Shown piece by piece: positions 5,890-7,998 of a stretch of 7,998 nt of DNA. A program made the translations under genes and the position numbers. This stretch comes from Candidatus Saccharimonadota bacterium. Its GTDB lineage: Bacteria > Patescibacteriota > Saccharimonadia > Saccharimonadales > Saccharimonadaceae. The DNA lies in contig DAIDJW010000020.1 of NCBI GenBank assembly GCA_027451185.1, forward strand, positions 2,666 to 10,663. The letters run 5' to 3'. A model generated the notes under the pieces. It searched no databases. It saw only the letters and a list, made by a program, of their open reading frames with translations, and had not been told where the DNA came from. Each line of letters starts with the position of its first letter. The stretch's first letter is position 1.

Positions 5890-5936
5890 TCGTAGCCATA
5901 TCTAGAACTCTTACTAATCACTCTGGATAAATTTGT

Positions 5937-5942
5937 TACAAT
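5937..5942 (+). promoter_or_regulatory. Extended -10 promoter of the P-type ATPase gene
   Basis: TACAAT preceded by TG one base upstream (5934-5935) ends exactly 6 nt before ATG 5949, again implying a leaderless transcript. No good -35 is present. Confidence 0.6.
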
Positions 5943-5948
5943 CATTCT

Positions 5949-7998
5949 ATGGATACAAAAACTAATAGCCTAACTACCGAACAAGCAACTATACTGCATC
6001 AAAAGTTTGGCTACAATGAATTACCCGAATCACACCAGAGTCTCGTTATTATGTACTTGAAGAATTTCTGGGGACCGCTGCCATGGCTGCTCGAATTAAT
6101 CATACTCATCTCATTTCTATCGGGTAATAAAATAGAAGGGGCTGTCATAGCTACGCTGTTGATTATAAATAGCGGAATAAATATTTATCACCGTAGATCT
6201 GCCGATAAAGCCCTTGATATATTGCGTAACAACCTACAAATATTTGTGCGCGTTAGGCGTGATGGCGAATGGGTTAACCTACTCGCTCGTGAAATTGTTA
6301 ATGGTGATATTGTCCGTTTGCGAATGGGCGATATCGTAACGTCTGATGCAAAGTTAATAGAGGGTGCGTTATCTGTTGATTTATCTAGTCTGACCGGTGA
6401 ATCCCTACCACGTGACGTGGTGGCTGGAGATCCTGTGTATTCTGGCTGCGTGGTTGCTCGCGGCGAAGCTACGGTGCAAGTGGGTAGTATTGGTGCTGAG
6501 ACTAAATATGGGCGTACCACTCAATTGCTTGAAGTGTCGCATCCACCAACTCATATGGAGAATGTGGTTTTTTCAGTTATTAAATATCTATCGATCGCCA
6601 ATATGGCCCTAGCAGTCCTTATTGCTGTATTCGGTTTAGTTGTTAGCGCGCCTGTCATTGAAATAACCAATTTTATTATTGTCCTTTTGTTAATGTCTGT
6701 CCCGGTGGCCTTTCCGACGATGTTTGCCGTAGCCCAGAGCTATGGCGCCATGCTACTAAGCAAACACTCAAGTCATGGCGTCTTGGTCAGGCGCCTAGCA
6801 GCAATCCAGGATATCGCCATGATGGATGTTTTGTGTAGCGATAAAACTGGAACTTTAACTCAAAATAATCTTTCAGTTCAAAAAGTAACTTGCTACGGGT
6901 CTTTTAATGAAAAATCTGTTTTATCTATTGCTGGCGCGGCCTGCAATGAATCTGATCAAGATTATATCGATATCGCAATTCTTAAACAAATTAATGAACA
7001 AAAACTAAAAATACCTAACAGGATTAGCTTTTCACCATTCGACTCTGTCACTAAGAGGACCGAAGCTGTAATTAGCCAAGACGGTAACCAAATATTGGTT
7101 CGTAAGGGCATGCCAGATTTACTACTTGATGACAGTATCAAGTTTAACAATGAAGCAAAAATAGATCTTAAACTACTTAGTAGTGATGGCCTAAGAACTA
7201 TAGCGGTAATCTTGGGTGATACTTGCGTTGGTCTGATCGGGCTATCCGACCCAATTCGCCCAGACGCACCTAGATTAATTCGTGAGATCGAAAAACTCGG
7301 CATACGCGTAATCATGATTACTGGTGACGGTCGCACCACAGCGGATACGGTTGCAAAACAACTAGGGTTAACGGGCAGAGTTGTTACGCCCGATGAGCTT
7401 AGAACTGACCCAAGCCTAGCAGCTAGTGGTACTATTTTCGCAGAAACCTACCCCGAGGACAAAATAAATATTATTCGTGCATTACAAAAAGCTGGACACG
7501 TAGTTGGCATGACTGGTGATGGAGTTAATGATGCACCGGCACTTCATCAAGCCGAGGTCGGCATAGCGGTTTCTACTGCCACCGACGTAGCTAAACAGTC
7601 GGCTAGCCTAATACTAACAGCCCCTGGGCTGAAAGGCATTCAAAAGGCCGTAATTATTGGTCGTGGAGTTTCTGCCCGCATTAGGATATGGGTACTTAAT
7701 AAAATAGTAAAATCGATCGAAGTGTCAATTTTAACGACAGTATTATTTATCGTAACCCATTCATATGTCCTGTCGCCCTTACTGGCAGTTCTTTTAATGA
7801 TGGCTAATGATTTTGTAACCATTTCAATCGCAACTGACAATATAGAGCCGACCGGTAAACCTGTTCGTTGGGATGTCTTAAAAATGATAATTGCCGGAGT
7901 TATAATCGCTATAATTCCGCTAACTATGGTCGTCGTAACGTATCTGATTTCTCTTTATTTGAACTGCCCGATGGATGTTATTCGAACCGCAATATATA
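5949..7998 (+). CDS. P3A-type (proton-pumping) P-type ATPase, 3' end beyond window
   Basis: 683 codons are open to the right edge, with no stop reached. The domains come in standard order: an N-terminal helical segment (LTTEQATILHQKFGYNELPE), M1-M2 (about 43-80), an actuator domain with LTGES (148-152), M3-M4 (about 211-262) with the M4 kink PVAFPTM (252-258), the phosphorylation site CSDKTGTLTQ (Asp298), nucleotide-domain marks FSPFDSVTKRTEA (361-373) and KGMPD (386-390), ITGDG (457-461), the hinge TGDGVNDAPAL (522-532), ASLILTAPGL (552-561), then M5-M7 (about 588-668). The last motif and Asp621 in MMANDF of M6, aligned with the proton-carrying Asp of plant plasma-membrane H+-ATPase, point to class P3A, which exports H+ using ATP. 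Ion specificity is inferred. Start ATG 5949 is fixed by the -10 box 6 nt upstream. Confidence 0.93.
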   Translation, partial: MDTKTNSLTTEQATILHQKFGYNELPESHQSLVIMYLKNFWGPLPWLLELIILISFLSGNKIEGAVIATLLIINSGINIYHRRSADKALDILRNNLQIFVRVRRDGEWVNLLAREIVNGDIVRLRMGDIVTSDAKLIEGALSVDLSSLTGESLPRDVVAGDPVYSGCVVARGEATVQVGSIGAETKYGRTTQLLEVSHPPTHMENVVFSVIKYLSIANMALAVLIAVFGLVVSAPVIEITNFIIVLLLMSVPVAFPTMFAVAQSYGAMLLSKHSSHGVLVRRLAAIQDIAMMDVLCSDKTGTLTQNNLSVQKVTCYGSFNEKSVLSIAGAACNESDQDYIDIAILKQINEQKLKIPNRISFSPFDSVTKRTEAVISQDGNQILVRKGMPDLLLDDSIKFNNEAKIDLKLLSSDGLRTIAVILGDTCVGLIGLSDPIRPDAPRLIREIEKLGIRVIMITGDGRTTADTVAKQLGLTGRVVTPDELRTDPSLAASGTIFAETYPEDKINIIRALQKAGHVVGMTGDGVNDAPALHQAEVGIAVSTATDVAKQSASLILTAPGLKGIQKAVIIGRGVSARIRIWVLNKIVKSIEVSILTTVLFIVTHSYVLSPLLAVLLMMANDFVTISIATDNIEPTGKPVRWDVLKMIIAGVIIAIIPLTMVVVTYLISLYLNCPMDVIRTAIY

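Larger units (their letters stand above)
5377..5948. other. Decayed stretch between the FolC-like gene and the ATPase
   Basis: About 570 bp without a confident intact gene. The left part (to 5604) is the ATP-grasp relic. Positions 5605-5685 show stops in all minus frames and no family resemblance. Positions 5686-5904 hold a doubtful membrane-protein frame on the minus strand. The last 40 bp contain the ATPase promoter. I saw no hairpin with a T-run and no RNA gene. A stretch with one clear gene remnant and short hydrophobic pieces fits an eroding locus. Confidence 0.5.

Noticed and set aside
6188..7339. Minus-strand open frames inside the ATPase gene (6188-6520, 6962-7339)
   Set aside because: The plus frame encodes all P-type ATPase motifs through these positions, so the antisense frames are shadows.

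Overview
This 8 kb window looks like chromosomal DNA of an ultrasmall bacterium of the Candidate Phyla Radiation (Patescibacteria), most likely a Saccharibacteria (TM7)-type lineage. The grounds are indirect. Genes are short and tightly packed, with many unrecognised small proteins. Starts lack Shine-Dalgarno sequences, and -10 hexamers lie directly against start codons. A lone type IV prepilin sits beside a Mur-ligase/FolC-type enzyme and an ATP-grasp relic. TGA is used as a stop (end of the FolC-like gene), which argues against the Gracilibacteria/SR1 recoded genomes. No marker gene is present, so the phylum is an inference.

Layout. Positions 1-1972 read leftward: a damaged thymidine kinase gene running off the left edge, an unrecognised 115-residue protein, and a membrane-anchored alpha/beta hydrolase. 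From 2031 a small CxxC...H protein reads rightward, divergent from the hydrolase. A type IV prepilin/pseudopilin (2337-2861) reads leftward and is divergent from an exported G1-family (eqolisin) glutamic peptidase with a long Pro/Thr/Ala stalk (3002-4081). A FolC/Mur-ligase-type enzyme follows. Its 3' end overlaps, tail to tail, an 80-residue C-terminal relic of an ATP-grasp ligase that has no start codon. After a decayed or poorly coding stretch (5377-5948) comes a P3A-type (proton-pumping) P-type ATPase that runs off the right edge.

How it fits together. Hydrolase, pilin and G1 peptidase are all predicted to act at or outside the membrane, so the centre of the window is mostly a cell-surface set. 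G1 peptidases characterised to date are acid proteases, and a P3A ATPase exports protons, so the pair is compatible with life in an acidic or host-associated niche; this is inference. The FolC-like enzyme and the ATP-grasp relic resemble the two catalytic halves found fused in cyanophycin synthetase, suggesting a former ligase pair.

The most distinctive features are, first, the very regular promoter-start geometry: a -10 box followed by only 6-8 nt and then the start codon at five intact genes, implying leaderless mRNAs. Second, two genes are in visible decay: tdk has lost both its P-loop and its Walker B region yet keeps a strong -10 box, and the ATP-grasp gene has lost its front. I saw no CRISPR array, insertion sequence, rRNA or convincing tRNA.
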